This document shows, piece by piece, positions 25,001 through 37,499 of a stretch of 64,000 nt of DNA. Position 1 is the first letter of the stretch. The number at the start of each line of letters is the position of its first letter. A program made the position numbers and the translations under genes. The notes under the pieces were generated by a model. It ran no database searches, had not been told where the DNA came from, and saw only the letters and a program-made list of their open reading frames with translations. Origin of the DNA: Hibiscus mutabilis (lineage: Eukaryota; Streptophyta; Magnoliopsida; Malvales; Malvaceae); NCBI GenBank assembly GCA_019671005.1, contig CM033747.1:25757188-25821187 (forward strand), given 5' to 3'.

Positions 25001-26640
25001 CCTAAAGTGTGGTAGACAAGTAGGTTCCAAATATAAAAATCATCGAAAAGAAAATGAGCCATATCTTATGATGGTTCGATCGATGAATCAACGAATTATA
25101 AAAATCCCTAGAAGAGATTAAAAGGTATCCAACAGAGACATTAGACATGACTTAGGTACCTGATAATAAAGAGATCTCAATAAATTATGTCATTTATGGT
25201 AATAAGTGGAACTGAAATCAAATTGACATCGATAATACATTTGCATGCAATATAGCACTAGAGATTTTGGTGTGGATCATTAACCTTTTAAATTGGACAA
25301 TGTAAACAAATAAATGATTGGCCAAAATAGAAAGAGGCAATTGAGGCAGAATTAAAATCTCTTTCAAAAAGAGAAATATTTGTGAGATATAAATGAGTCT
25401 TTGTGAGAAATAGAAATGAAAAAGGGGAAATTGTGGGATATAAAGCTCGTTTCGTTGCACAAGGATTCTAACAAAGACATGGAATCGATTATGAGGAAAC
25501 ATACTCCTCGTTGGTGGATTCAACTACTTTTAGATTTTTTTTAGTCTGGCAATGAAAAAGAAAGACTTACTTTCCACCTAATGGATGTTATTACATCGTA
25601 TTTGTACGAGCCTCTTGATAATAACATTTACATGAAACTTTTGAAAGGATTTAGACTTCCAGAAGTAGTTAATTCAAGTTCTCGAGAACATTATTCAATC
25701 AAATTGAACAAGTCTATTCATGGATTAAAATAATTGGGGCGCTTGTTGTATAATCGCCCCAGTGAATACTTATTAGAAAAAGGCTATAAGAATGATTCAA
25801 TTTCCCCGAGCATTTTTATTAAGAGGGTTAGCTCTGGATTTGTTATTGTTGTTGTGTATGTTGATGATTTGAATATCATTGGGACTCATGAAGAGATTTC
25901 TTTGACAATAAAATCCTTGTGCATCAATCGACATAAATAGAAAAATGTTTAAAGAGACTTTACATGCATAACAAGCATTTGTTGAGCACGAGGCAAAACC
26001 GAAAAATAATTGTTATGCATCAGATCTTAATTGGTCTAGAAGTACTATCTAAGTGCTACAAGACCATTACCTTTAGATCTTTCAAAACTTGATGCCTCTC
26101 CAAATCATGAAAATAATTGCTATGCACGATGCAAAGCCGAAATATATGTTTGGCTAAACAAATCTAGAAGATATGTGAATTGCTTTCACAAGATAAGATG
26201 CAAATTATTTTGTGCAGAGATAATACAAAATTTATCTCTCAATCAAAAGGTGGATACATCAAATGTGACAAAACGAAACATATTTCTTCAAAGTTTCGTC
26301 CCTCATGATCCTTTGAAGAATAATATTTGATGAATCCTTTCAAGCAATAATTTGAAAGATCTATCCACCAATGCATAGTCTACTTCAAGATTTGAAGATT
26401 ATATTCAAGATTGAATTATGAAGATTCAAATATCTTATGTGATGTTTTCATGAGGGGAGTAAATACGCGTTGCACTCTTTTTCCCTTAACTGAGGTTTTG
26501 TCCCAATGGGTTTTCCTGGTAAGGTGTTTGATGAGGCAACATGTTATGCATATCAAAGATGTGTGTACACTTTTTCCTTCACTAAGAAATTGTTTCCCCA
26601 CAGTGTTTTTATCTTAGTAAGGTTTTAACGAGGCACATTA
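22030..26640 (+). pseudogene. Copia gag-pol remnant
   Basis: Visible in order: a split gag zinc knuckle (CYQCDGTNH, then after a frameshift SHTCHTPK, about 23020-23075); a GAG-pre-integrase block (23949-24179) with IIWHDRLGHPGSIMMCKII; the first part of integrase (24220-24450, DICGPI and RLDN-like); a jump to the integrase end (24526-24765, GLQKRLGIHVGF, CHFNESVFPTLEGE); and the RT start (about 25390-25940, FVRNRNEKG, YKARFVAQGF, YEETYSS and YVDDLNIIG). YVDD is the RT catalytic pair. Between the integrase blocks some tens of residues are missing. RT and RNase H after 25940 are reduced to scraps. Confidence 0.82.
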
Positions 26641-26664
26641 CCTTCATGGATATCCAAAGGAGAG

Positions 26665-26899
26665 TGTTATGAATATCTTTATTTATGGTGGATATTTATA
26701 CATTAAAGGATACTTTAATGCACTTTATTTTTAGGGTTTAATACCCATTAGAATTAGGGTTTCTATCTTATGTCTATGAATATAGAGTTTGGAGAAAGCA
26801 TTATATAAAAACATACATTGAGAATATAATACATACCTTACTCTTTCTCTCATCTCTTTGTTCTTTTATACTTTTTTGTTCGTCTTTATTTTATTCACA
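26665..26899 (+). repeat. 3' LTR of the copia element
   Basis: Starts TGTTATGAATATC directly after a purine-rich AAAGGAGAG (polypurine tract) and ends TTATTCACA. It is the partner of 21469-21717. Confidence 0.8.
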
Positions 26900-27180
26900 A
26901 CAAAATATACCTTTTAAAAAGAATTGTTTATAAAAATAGCCAAAATAATATAGTAAGAATAAAATAAATACAACATTTTTAATTATTTATATTATGAAAA
27001 AATTAAATATCAATTAATAAACTATTTTAGGAAAAAAATTATGAAGATAATCACATTCACATAATATATCTAAAGTTGATTTATAGTAATTTTAATGCTC
27101 ACGTGTCAACCATTTATGCTTTGTGTCACAATTATAGATCATCCACACAACACGATTTTCATATTTTTTTAATTCTTATT

Positions 27181-27262
27181 ATAATATATATATATATATA
27201 TGATTACAAAATTATTAAAAACATATATATATATATATGATTACAAAATTATTAAAAAACAT
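27181..27262. repeat. TA microsatellite in a short tandem duplication
   Basis: A (TA)n run followed by TGATTACAAAATTATTAAAAA occurs twice in succession, about 45 bases apart. The surrounding 26900-27296 is AT-rich and shows no gene. Confidence 0.7.
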
Positions 27263-27296
27263 AAAATACACTTAAAATTAAATATATTGTTTCTAA

Positions 27297-27560
27297 GGCT
27301 TAAACGTTAGAAATATGCTCAAACTATACTCTTTTTTTAAGTTAGGTGTCCAAACTATTTTTGGGTCAAATTGGTGCCTAACGTCTTATTTCGTTACTCA
27401 AATAAAGTTTTTTTTGTCACAGCCTTTAAAAAATTTTGTTATCCAATTTAAACATGACATATGACCTATTTATGTTGTTTTCTTTAATTTTTAGTTTTTA
27501 AAAATCTAAAAATCTTTAATTTTATAAAAAAAAACCCAGAATTTTTAGTTTCTCTAAAAC
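27297..27560 (+). repeat. Dispersed repeat, inverted partner at 44940-45188
   Basis: A block with TTAAACGTTAGAAATATGCTC, TGTCCAAACTATTTTTGGG, CAAATTGGTGCCTAACGT and further AT-rich sequence. The reverse complement of 44940-45188 follows it in the same order (AAACGTCAGAAAGATGCTC, GGCCAAATTAGTGTCTAACG). Roughly 70 percent of bases agree by eye. It could be a terminal repeat of a MULE-like element or two insertions of a MITE-like repeat. Confidence 0.6.
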
Positions 27561-28060
27561 CCCCTAAACACTAACTCTAAATCCCTAAATTCCTCATCTC
27601 TCACCATCGATTCAACCGCCACCAGCTATCGTTGCCTTCTTCAGACCACCATGATTGAAACCCTTATCATCCCATCGTTAAAAACTGATGAATGAATCGT
27701 CGACAGTTAGGTACTCGACGTTTGGCTATAAACGGTGAACCACCAACGTGTGAGGGATGCTAGACGGCGAGAGAGATGTGATTTAAGGGTTTAATTCACC
27801 ATGCTCATTTTTGAGATTTTGGTGGTCCTAGAGCAAACAAAAAAATTAGGCCCCTAATTAGAGATTTAAATTACAGTTGTAGTTTTCAATCGCGTTGTGT
27901 TTATCGCCATTGCGGACATAACGAATGCTATGTGATCAATGCGAATATCGCGATTATGATTTTCTTAATAAATATGCCATTGTGGACATAACGGTTGCGG
28001 AATCGCGGTTTTAGACGATGTCGTTATCGATAAATAACGGCCTCTATTGCAGTTGCATAT
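27561..28060. other. Non-coding sequence, unassigned
   Basis: No gene recognised. At 27880-28060 there are alternating GCGATT, CATTGCGGACATAACG and CGTTAT words in loosely repeated form. Confidence 0.4.
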
Positions 28061-29760
28061 CGTTATTGAAATATCAGTCCCTAATAACAAATACTGAAAA
28101 ATAAATAAATTTTAAAAGTATGTCCATAATAACAAGTAATGAAAAAGAATTGGTCCCTTGATAACAAATATTAAAAACAAATTGAATTGTAATAGTATGT
28201 CCATGATAACAAATATTGGAAAAATAGTTGGGCACCTTGATGCGTGTGATATGTATGCACAAATTAGAGCAAGTATACTCGTCGCACTAGTAATAAAATG
28301 ATGAGTATCAAGTATCGTATCCACACGGATTGGAGTGATAAATTCAAAGTAACCACACGTAAAATTAGTGAAACGATGATAAGATGACATGGTGATAATA
28401 AAATAATGTTGTAGCAGAAAAAGTAGATTGGAGCAATTATTAGAGAAGACAAACTGATGCTAACTCACAAAGGTTTCCAGTATGAATGGGTAGCTGGGTT
28501 TATTGCTAAGCAAGATGCTAACTACTATTCAAATGCTATATCAATGAAACAACACTTATCTACTCGACAAGATTTTCATAAAAACTCATAAATTATGTCT
28601 AGCTAGAAGTTGATAAAAGAATACTACGGTGATACATGTCTGCGTTAACCCTAACAATCTTATTATCTATTTAAGTTCCCCTTATTAGTCGTTGAAACCC
28701 TAGTCTTATGTCTAAGCAGGATTAGAACTCAAGTTAACAGTTTAAGTCCCACTGTTCACCCGGTCTACCCGGTCTAACTTAACTCTCTCGATATTAAGCC
28801 ACAATTCATAATCTAAGGCCTCTCTCAATAGCTTTTACAAGATTAAGCATTAAAATCAATGAACATAATAGATAAGCAAAAGGATGCTATAGCATTAAAT
28901 AATAATTAAGCAAAGTAACGTAAACAATAAACCGAACTAAAAGGTATTTAGCTCTTGTCTGAGCAAATAACATCCATCCAAATAAAATAATAATTCATGG
29001 CAGTTAAGTAAAGCAACAAAGAACAGAATCAAAGTGTCCTATGATTTCCCTTTTGTGCCTGCGAGTTGATGTTATAGCGCTCCAAAATCCTTAAGTCTCT
29101 CTCGATATCTATCATCGCTTGGAGACTCCTTTTGACCTTCGACAATGATGGTTCTTCGCTGTTGAAGACAAGGGCTTGCTTCCTCCAATAATGCTTGCGT
29201 TAATTGTTTCCCTAATTGTCTTTATATATATGCGGCTCTCTTAGGGTTTTGCCCTATTATGGCATGTGATCCTTTAATGGGGATCTTTGCTTTCCGCGTC
29301 ATTAATGACTCATAAAGAGAGGGGACCACGCGTTAATTAGCGTCAAAGGATAAAAGATTCTTCTCCAACTTTACAACTATGTTTTGGTATCAGGTTTCAT
29401 CACGAGAAAATGTCGAGCCAATGCTTCAGCGCGCTTTTGCTTCCTTCAATCCCTAATTATTGCACAAACACCACAAAAAATACTACCTTTCTCATTAAAA
29501 GCACCAATATATATAAATCGATTAAGCTTAAGAATAAACTCCATAAATGTATGCAAAATGATCCTAAATGCAACTTTATGGTCTCGATTACATACAATAA
29601 CTCGAGTAAAATGGTATAAAATATAGGTTTTATATAGAGTTATCACAGCTGATAACAAGTATTGAAAAATTGGATCCTTAATAGCAAACATTAGAAAAAA
29701 AAATTGAATTTTAAGAATATGCCCATAATAACAAATATAACAAAAAAGTTAAATTTAGTA
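28060..29760. repeat. Small tandem repeat interrupted by a solo LTR
   Basis: Units of about 60-70 bases containing CCCT(T/A)ATAACAAATATTGAAAAA and a TATGTCCATAATAAC-type part occur at about 28070-28237 and continue at 29646-29760. The solo LTR at 28238-29645 splits them. Confidence 0.65.
28238..29645 (-). mobile_element. Solo LTR (gypsy-type)
   Basis: 1408 bases with inverted ends TGAT...ATCA and no internal coding region. On the minus strand it begins TGATAACTCTATATAAAACC and ends ATCACACGCATCA, as in many Athila-type LTRs. Flanks are CACCT (28233-28237) and CAGCT (29646-29650), one mismatch. The tandem repeat resumes on each side, which supports insertion into it and later loss of the body by LTR-LTR recombination. 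Confidence 0.65.
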
Positions 29761-29863
29761 TCAAAAACACCCCAGTTCCTAGGAAGCCCTTAATAACAAT
29801 ATAAGGATTATTTATAGGTACATTTGAATTTTTTTTATTCTTATTAAACTTAAAAAAAATAAA

Positions 29864-30096
29864 GGTTAAAGTACCAAAATGGTAACTAAAGTTTGTAAAA
29901 AAAGGTAGCTTTAAATGTTACAAAATAGAAATTAAACTTTATAATTTGTTACAAAATGGTAACTCGGCCATTAAAGCCCATTACTAGGGGTAACATTGCA
30001 ATTATGAAAATTTGAATAATAGCATATTTAGTCATTTATATTTACAGGTTCAATCAATTTATTCCTAATTAAAAACAATAAATTTAACCCTTTTTC
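29864..30096 (+). repeat. Left terminal inverted repeat of the MULE
   Basis: Starts GGTTAAAGTACCAAAATGG. The sequence continues through GTTACAAAATGGTAACTC and TTTAGTCATTTATATTTACA and matches the reverse complement of 44304-44548 along its whole length with about three quarters identity by eye. Confidence 0.8.
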
Positions 30097-30259
30097 TCCT
30101 TCATCATCTTCCTTTTCTCAAACAATCCCAATAAATTACTAGAAATTACCGGTGTGGATGGGACCTTATCAAAATAAAGGTGACATTTGGATAAAATCAC
30201 CGCAAACCTAGTATAAAAGAAAAAAAGGCCGATGACACTTGCTCAGAGAAAACGAAGAG

Positions 30260-30438
30260 ATGAGCGAGGCATCATCAGAATAATTCTTGAAGAAGCACTG
30301 GGAAGGGTACAAAAAATTATGATCATGTCTGAATCTGATGTCTATTCAAGATTCATCCGTTGTCAAGAGTCTCTTCCTCTTTGGTCTGAATCCGATGTTA
30401 AGGATTTCATCTCTTTTGATCCTGTTCATGGTCCCACC
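30260..30438 (+). pseudogene. Captured exon 1, succinate dehydrogenase subunit 6-like
   Basis: From the ATG at 30260 the frame reads MSEASSE, a stop, then FLKKHWEGYKKL and another stop. A shift of frame gives YSRFIRCQESLPLWSESDV and then KDFISFDPVHGPT, ending at 30438. Plant SDH6, a small plant-specific subunit of mitochondrial complex II, has this layout as I remember it: a short N-terminus with a HWEGYK-like part, a YSRFI segment, a SASDVEEFI-like segment and DPVHGPT. Identification is from memory. The exon has stops and a frameshift and is not functional. The base right after the exon is A where a donor GT is expected (ATTAGT). Confidence 0.6.
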
Positions 30439-30678
30439 ATTAGTAATCTCCCCTTTTTATTTTTGGGTGCTTTCGATATTTGGATTCTTTGATTTAGTTC
30501 AAGTTTTGGCAAATCTAATCATTTCTACTTCTACTTATACCCATTCTTTTTTTTCATGTTTTCCTACTGACTTTGGTTCTTCAAACAGAATATCTTCTCT
30601 ATGTTGAAATGGTTTTGTTTGGACTGTTGTCTTAGTTGGATGTTCTTATCATCTGGGTACAATTTATATGTTAGAATT

Positions 30679-31659
30679 TGTTGAGATAAAGATTTTGATA
30701 TAAATTTTATGAAAAATATTTTTGGACATAAACATATTTCAAAAATAATTCAAAGTTCACAAAACTTGAAAAATATGTTTAAAATGTTTTGACTAAAACT
30801 CTACATCGAATATATCTTCAAAAAGTCAAAATCTAGCCAATTTTATAGTATTTTAATGAAGGTTTCGATACCCCGATTTTGAAATCATCGAGGTAGTAAG
30901 GCCTGAAACCCAAAATTGGGTAACTAGTTTCGAAACCCCTGTCAAGGTTTCGAAACCCCTGTCAAGGTTTCGAAACCTTTGACATGGTTTCAAAAACCCC
31001 CAGCCTAGTTTCGAAACCAAGCCCCTGTAATGGCTAATTTTTTATTTGAAAACCACCAATGGTTTTGAAACCTCTGTGCAGGTGAGCATTTAATGCTCGT
31101 TTTAATGGCTCCCAACAGTTCCAAATCACTCCCAACGGCTAGTAAGGTCGTGAACTCATTAGAGGACATAAAAAGGGTCTTGAAGCAACTATGGATGATT
31201 AAAAAACATCATTGCCAACATTCATGTATAGAGAAAGTATTTTGTGCTTGTAAAGTCTATTTTTTCATTAGAACACACTTTGAGCTTAATTGTTATATTT
31301 GCTTAAGTGTTAGGTTATGGGTGAAAGCTTAAATTTGCAAACACATTTACCTTGTGAGGTTTTCCTAGTTTGCTAAGTTTTTATTCTCTTTGTGGGAGTA
31401 CTCTCAAAGCTTTAGGGTATAAACTTTGAGGGTTGTAAAGGTTATCTCCTTGAGCCTTGAAAAAGAAAAGAAAAATTAGTGAATTTTTGGAAAATCCCTA
31501 GTATGGAAGCTAAGGTAGTGGAGGTAGTCTTGGTTTAGAAGTCAAATCACAACAAATCCTTGTGTAAATTTTTTAATTCTTATTGCTTCCACCAATTTCA
31601 CTCAAAGGCTAATTCACGCCCCTCTTTGCGTATTTGGTTGATCGTATTTGAACCCAACA
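30679..31659 (+). repeat. 5' LTR of the nested copia element
   Basis: 981 bases. At 30930-31080 it contains several short repeats of GGTTTCGAAACC with C-rich tails, a locally repeated palindrome-like word that also appears, decayed, in the right LTR (43400-43580). Confidence 0.8.
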
Positions 31660-31718
31660 GATTAACATGCTAGAGTCGATCCTTGAAGTGATCAATCTTT
31701 CTACATCAATCGAAGCTT

Positions 31719-33200
31719 ATGTCACAATCCATCACCATGCTTACTTACTTCAACAAGGACAACTACTCCTATTGGAATAGTAGGATGATTTTATTCATCC
31801 AATCCAATGACTTTCATCTTTGGGATGTAGTTCTTGATAGCTCGTTCATACCATAAAGAAGCAGGGAAGAATGGAGTGCAGAAGACAAGAAGAAAATGGA
31901 ACTCAATACAAGGCCTATTCACATTCTCTTTTGTGCAATTGGTCCCGGTGAATACAAAAAAGTTTCTTCTTGTGACAATGCCAAGGAAATATAGGACAAG
32001 CTTGAAGTCACATATGAAGGAACTAACGAGGTAAAGGTCACCAAGATTGGACTTCTCAACCTCAACAATAAGAACTTCAAGATGGACCCGAAATAAGACA
32101 TCAATGCTATGTTCGATCGGTTCTCTGTCATAGTCAATGAGCTTAAAGGATTTGAAGAGGTGATTCTGAAGAACAAGCTTGTGAGGAAGTTGATTTATTC
32201 ACTTCTCGATTCATGGAATTTGAAAAAGACCGCAATCATAGAAGTCAAGAATCTCAAGATGCTCAAGCTTGACGAGCTAATGGGATTTTTGCTAACCCAT
32301 TAAATGATGATTTCAAAGAGGAAGAAAGAAAAATAGGACAATAAATAGATGAATGTTGCTCTTAAATCCTCTACAAGCTGACAAGAAGAACAAGTGGAGA
32401 AGAAGATGAAGAGATGGTCAAGCTCTTCAAAAAGCTCAAGAGATTCATGAAGCAAGAAAAGAAATAATTAAGAAATGAATCAAGAATGAAAAGAAGAGAT
32501 CCCATAATATGCTTCGAGTGTAAGAAGTCAGGGCACGTTAAATATGATTGTCCTTAACTCAAGAAGAAGGGATCAAGTCATAAAAAGAAGGCATTTGTGG
32601 CTACATAGAGTGATGAAGAGGACTCCATCGATGATGAGGTAGACAACCTTTGTCTCGTGGCCATCAAAGAAGATTGAATGGTAACTTCTAATTTTTCACC
32701 TTCAATTTCATATACTTTTGAAGAATTACAAGATACCTATGATGAATTGGTTTTAGAATTTGAAAACCATATTTTGAAAAACAAGAAAATGATTTCAAAA
32801 TTGAAAGTTGAAAATGATTTGCTTTCTAAAACCAATTTTGAACTTGAAGCAAAGTTTAAGGACTTTGAGCAAAAGAATTTTGATTTACAAAATTTGCTTC
32901 AAAAAGTTCATGAAGATCATAAAAACAAATTGGATGATCTTAGAAAAGAAAATGATTTGATTTACAAAAGTTTTGAAAAGAAAAATAGAGATTTCTCCAA
33001 AAAAAATTTTGTAAAATCAAATTTTTATCAAAGACAATCTAGTTTCCTCGATTTTTCAAAGAAAAAATAATTAAAAATATTTGGGTCCCTAAGGAACTTA
33101 TTTCTTCAAAGAAGAATGATGAAATTAAAAAATGAATTCCTAAGGGGACAAAGATTTTTGAAACTAATATCAATAGATCCAAAGCAATTTGATACCAAAA
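31719..33200 (+). pseudogene. Copia gag-like protein with zinc knuckle and coiled coil, broken
   Basis: The ATG at 31719 opens MLTYFNKDNYSYWNSRMILF and FHLWDVV, the start of the gag domain called UBN2 or Retrotran_gag_2. A frame at 32109-32303 continues it (FDRFSVIVNELKGF, IYSLLDSW). At 32510-32551 lies a zinc knuckle CFECKKSGHVKYDC (CX2CX4HX4C). After an acidic stretch (SDEEDSIDDE) and a stop comes a lysine/glutamate-rich coiled coil (32678-33070). This order is typical of Sirevirus-type gag. Stops follow the knuckle and precede the coiled coil. No protease, integrase or RT is seen. Confidence 0.78.
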
Positions 33201-33759
33201 TTACTTGATTGTCTACATGTAGGTGTGCTTGAGCATTGATGAGCAAAGTCACATTTTAGGAGCTCTTGACACACAAGGGAGAAGGACACTTGAAGAGGGT
33301 GAGGCTTAACATCCTACATTGGTACAAGTGGTAACATTTTTGTTTCACGCAACTTCCTTGATCATGTCTATATTGTGAAATTTTGTGATGATCTAGCATA
33401 TTTTTGGATTGACTCTTTAATGCCTTAATTGCATATAGATAGGGGTAGTCAGAGTTGCATGAGTTACATGTTTTTCGCCTAATATGTCTACCTTGACGTT
33501 TTTGGCCTTAAACTTGTATTTTTGGTTGAATTTGGTGAAATCCATGCTTGCTATGCTTTATATGTGGTATTTTGAGAAGAATGTTGTTATTTTGTAGAAA
33601 AAATAATTAAAATGTTATATAGGACATAATATAGCCTTTGTATGAACTTTAAAATGAGTTAAAATGCCTCTCAAGTTGATTTTACTACGTAATTTCACCA
33701 GTTTGTGCAATTGATACTGGTATAGCTCATACTGTACCGATACGGCATTCAACCAGTAC

Positions 33760-35926
33760 TATAACACCCTAATCCTACAGGATCTGAGACACTATATTCG
33801 CGTTAACCTAACCCGGCCCATAAAAATTTTGTTTGGTTTTAAATTCCAAGTTTAGCAAAAAAAACATTAAAACAAGCCATTGAAATAAAGTTTCATAATA
33901 ACTTCAAGTTCAAAATATAAATGGAGTTCCGTACGAATTAAACAACGTATATCAAAATAAAGTAGAAAATAGAGTTAAAGGCCAACTAAGGTAAGTTCCT
34001 ATTGATACATAGCCCTACAAATAAAATCAAGGTACTGTACTCGAGTTGATTCAGTGCTGGGGAAATCCTCGTCGATGTGCTCCTTCCAAAAGAGTAACCT
34101 GCCAACCTACGCACAAAAAAATAACACATCCACACGCTGAGCTAACAAAGCTCAGTGGTACATGTCTACTCTAAAAAACTTCATGATGATCATAAAAGTA
34201 AGCACGCATGAGTAAGCAATGAGCATAATGCATGAATAAGCAAAACAAACACTAACTACCATCACCGTGGTAACCAAACCTGTTAGCCCAAAACCACTAA
34301 GACATCGGGCTAGCCATAAGTACACTCGGGACCACTTAGACATCGAGTACCAAATTTTGTATCCGGGACTACCTAGACATCGAATACTTTTCCACGCTAT
34401 ATACTCGGGACAACCTAAACATCAGGTCGTGTATGATACTTACCTAGAACCAAAAATCCATCAGGTAGTGAATGCCACTCGAGACCACTTAGACATCGAG
34501 TTCATTGACATAGATATTTACAGCAGTACTTACCTCGGGTATCCAGATCCCATACAAATTAATCATAAATCTATTTGATGCTCACAAGGCCCATATTCAA
34601 TACAAGGCAAGGAACATCATTTAAATAAGGCATCCAAGTCATAGATCAACCAAGGGGATCAATATTTCAATTACCATATTCGATTTGGCCGCACAATGCC
34701 ATTACCAAAATTCCAACATAATTGGGTAGTGGCCTCAAAGAGTACTGGTACGACTCAACGCGTATCGGTACTCGGCTATGGGTATCGGTATTGAACCTCA
34801 TATCGATAACAAAACACGCTACTAGAATTTTCCAAACCCACACGTATCGGTATAGGTCAACCCGTACTGATACTAACTTTAGTGGCGTACCAGTATCGGA
34901 TGAAGGTCGTACCAATACACTACACTCAGTTCACCCTTGTTCTTCAAATTAACAAGAGGGTATTGGTTCTGTCCCTCGAGTACCGATACTGAAACACAAA
35001 AATTGCTTTCCAAGCAATGAGATTCCACTCAAAAACCCCTAAATTCGATCTGTAAGGTAGTTTCATGCTCCCAAAAGTGTATTAGGATTATTATAAGCAT
35101 ACTATGGCCATTTAAACATGTTGATAACAGAAATTACCAAGATTTCAAGAACGCCCAAAGGTCCTCATACTTAAACAGCCAACACATCAAGCTCAACAAA
35201 TGCAAGACAATCATATTTTATGAGAAACATGAAGCACATTAGAGATGGATATGTACTAACCTTGCTCCAAAATCCTGGAATCCTCTTCCTAGTAAGGTCC
35301 TCCTTACTTCTTGTCTTGGTATTTGGTGTGGGATGGTTCACCAACTTCTTTCACTAATCAAGGAGTGCAAAACAAAGTGTTACACTACAAAAGGGTTAAA
35401 AAGCCTTTAAAATGAATTTATAGATAAAAATTTGTCCTAAGACGCCCTCCTACCAAGAACCCCACAAAAACCCATTTTCACAACTTTCCATCCTATATTT
35501 TTATCTCCAAACGTAGATCTCGAAATGTAGATTACGAACCTAAGGTTCCCTTCACAATACTAGGTGTTTAAATCAACAAAGTTTGCACCTTTTCCATGGG
35601 TGAGGGTGTGGGATGAAGAAGAGAGATGAAGATGGTGTAGTAATGAAGATGATGCAATAGTGTAGCTTTTGTCTCTCCCAAAGCCACATCCCAAAAATAA
35701 AAATTAAGGGAACTCAGCATTTTTTTCAAATTTTGTATTATTTACCTCATAAATCCTTCATCTCTCTCCCTTGTTACCCTCTTGCCATCTTTTAAGCCCA
35801 CAAGATCACCCTCAAGCCCAAAAACACTTACATAGGCCCTAAAAGCTCAATTAATATTTTGACTATAAGTAGTCCATATCCCCGGATCAATGCTAGTCCG
35901 TTGACCCGAGTTTTTGGGCCATTAAA
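33760..35926 (-). repeat. 3' LTR of the chromovirus
   Basis: Starts TATAACACCC on the plus strand (TA for the usual TG) and ends GGGCCATTAAA. It holds an array of ACC(A)CTTAGACATCGAGTAC-like words (34270-34530) and a cluster of GTACCGATAC-type motifs (34735-34990). Confidence 0.85.
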
Positions 35927-35945
35927 ACTCTCTCCCCTTAAGAAA
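35927..35945 (-). promoter_or_regulatory. Polypurine tract of the chromovirus
   Basis: On the minus strand CTTAAGGGGAGAGAGT directly precedes the 3' LTR. It is purine-rich, as expected for second-strand priming. Confidence 0.7.
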
Positions 35946-36399
35946 ATTTCATCCAAAATTTTCCTTATCAGAAAAGAATCAGGTACAATAATTTCATGTC
36001 ATCTTTGGTTTCCCAAGTAGCTTCCTCAACTCTATGGTTCCTCTAAAGCATCTTGACTAGCGATATACTCTTGTTGCGTAGCTCTTTGACTCCCTCATCA
36101 AGAACTCTAATTGTTTTCTCTTCATAGGTCAAGTCAGCATTCATTTCAATTTCTTCAAGAATGATGGCATTGGATGGGCCAGAAATGATATCATCAAAGC
36201 ATCGAAACAAGAAACACATTATGAATCTGTTCCAATTCTGGTGGTAAAACCAATCGTTAAGCCACTAGTCTAACTTTGTCAATAACCTCATATGGTCCAA
36301 TGAATCTCAGACTCTACTTTCCCTTGCTCCTAAAGCGTATGACTCGCTTCTACGGTGACATTTAAAGGAACACATTGTCACCCACCTCATACTCAATAT

Positions 36400-37490
36400 G
36401 CTTACAACATGAATCCGCATAAGCCTTTTGTCGATCAAATTCTGCTTGCAATCTGTCATTAATTAGCTAAACTTTTTCTTCAATTTTTCGAATCAGGTTT
36501 GAGCCCACAATCTGCCTTTCGTTAAATTTGGTCCAATATAAATGAGTTTTACACTTATGTCTATAAAATGCTTCAAAAGGTGCCATCTGCATGCCCAACT
36601 AAAAGTTATTGTTGTAAGCGACTCAACCGACAGAATGTGCTCCTCCCAACTACCCTCAAAATCAATGATACAACAACAAAGCATATCCTCAAGAATTTGA
36701 ATAACCCTTTTAGACTGACTATTAGTTTGGGGGTGGAAAGCCCTACTGAAATACAATCTAGTGCCCAACTTTTCATACAACTTCTTTCAAAACCTGTAAA
36801 AAAAACCTCAGGTCTCTATCAGAGATGATCGATGATGGCACACCATTAAGTCTCACAATCTCCTTAATGTACAACTTGGCCAACTTCTCCAATGAGTAAT
36901 CCATTTGCACCGATAAGAAGTGAGAGGTCTTAATCAGTCTGTCCATAATGACCCAAATTGCATCATGTTTCTCTTTTGTTATTGATAGACCAGTTACAAT
37001 ATCTATCGTCACTCGATCCCACTTCCACTATAGAATCTGGATTTGATGAAGCAATCCCAAAGGAACTTGATGTTCGACTTTTACTTGCTGACAAGCCAAA
37101 ATCTTGTCAAAAATACTGAAACGTCTTTTTTCATCCTTGGCCATCAATAGAACGGTTGAAAATCTTGATACATCTTATTGTTGCCCTGGTGCATAGCAAA
37201 AAGGCTACTATAAGCTTCTCTAAGAATCATGTACGTAACTCATCAATGGCCAATACACATAAATGATCATGGAAGTACAAGATCATATCTCATACTCTAA
37301 ACTCGATCCTCTCGTCGCATTGCACCATTTCAATCTTGGCCACTAGATCATCGTCTAGCGTTTGTGTCTTCTTTATCTCTTTTACTAGGGCTGATTCTAC
37401 ACGAAGCTCGGCCAGAAGGCCACCATCGTCGATTATCCTCAAACAGGCAAAAATGGCCCTCAAATTTAATATTAACTTTTGGCTCAATGC
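36400..37490 (-). pseudogene. Chromovirus integrase remnant
   Basis: The minus-strand frame from 37012 shows DIVTGLSITKEKHDAIWVIM, DRLIKTSHF and GVPSSIISDRD, containing the first two catalytic aspartates of the DDE integrase core. The frame from 36780 shows AFHPQTNSQSKRVIQILEDML, where the family has a glutamate (SER) in place of K at 36709-36711, so the third catalytic residue is lost. The remainder toward 36400 resembles the C-terminal part. The N-terminal zinc-binding region around 37080-37290 is decayed. Confidence 0.85.
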
Positions 37491-37499
37491 GTTGGCAAC

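Larger units (their letters stand above)
21469..26899 (+). mobile_element. Ty1/copia retrotransposon, degenerate
   Basis: LTRs of 249 and 235 bases (21469-21717, 26665-26899) flank gag, integrase and RT remnants in copia order on the plus strand. The bases outside are AAAAA and ACAAA, an uninformative near-match. The interior is riddled with stops and contains deletions, notably in the integrase core and after the RT start. It cannot encode a working polyprotein. Confidence 0.85.

Noticed and set aside
21464..26904. Target duplication of the copia element (AAAAA and ACAAA)
   Set aside because: A-rich and mismatched, and the LTR end can be placed in two ways, so it carries no weight.
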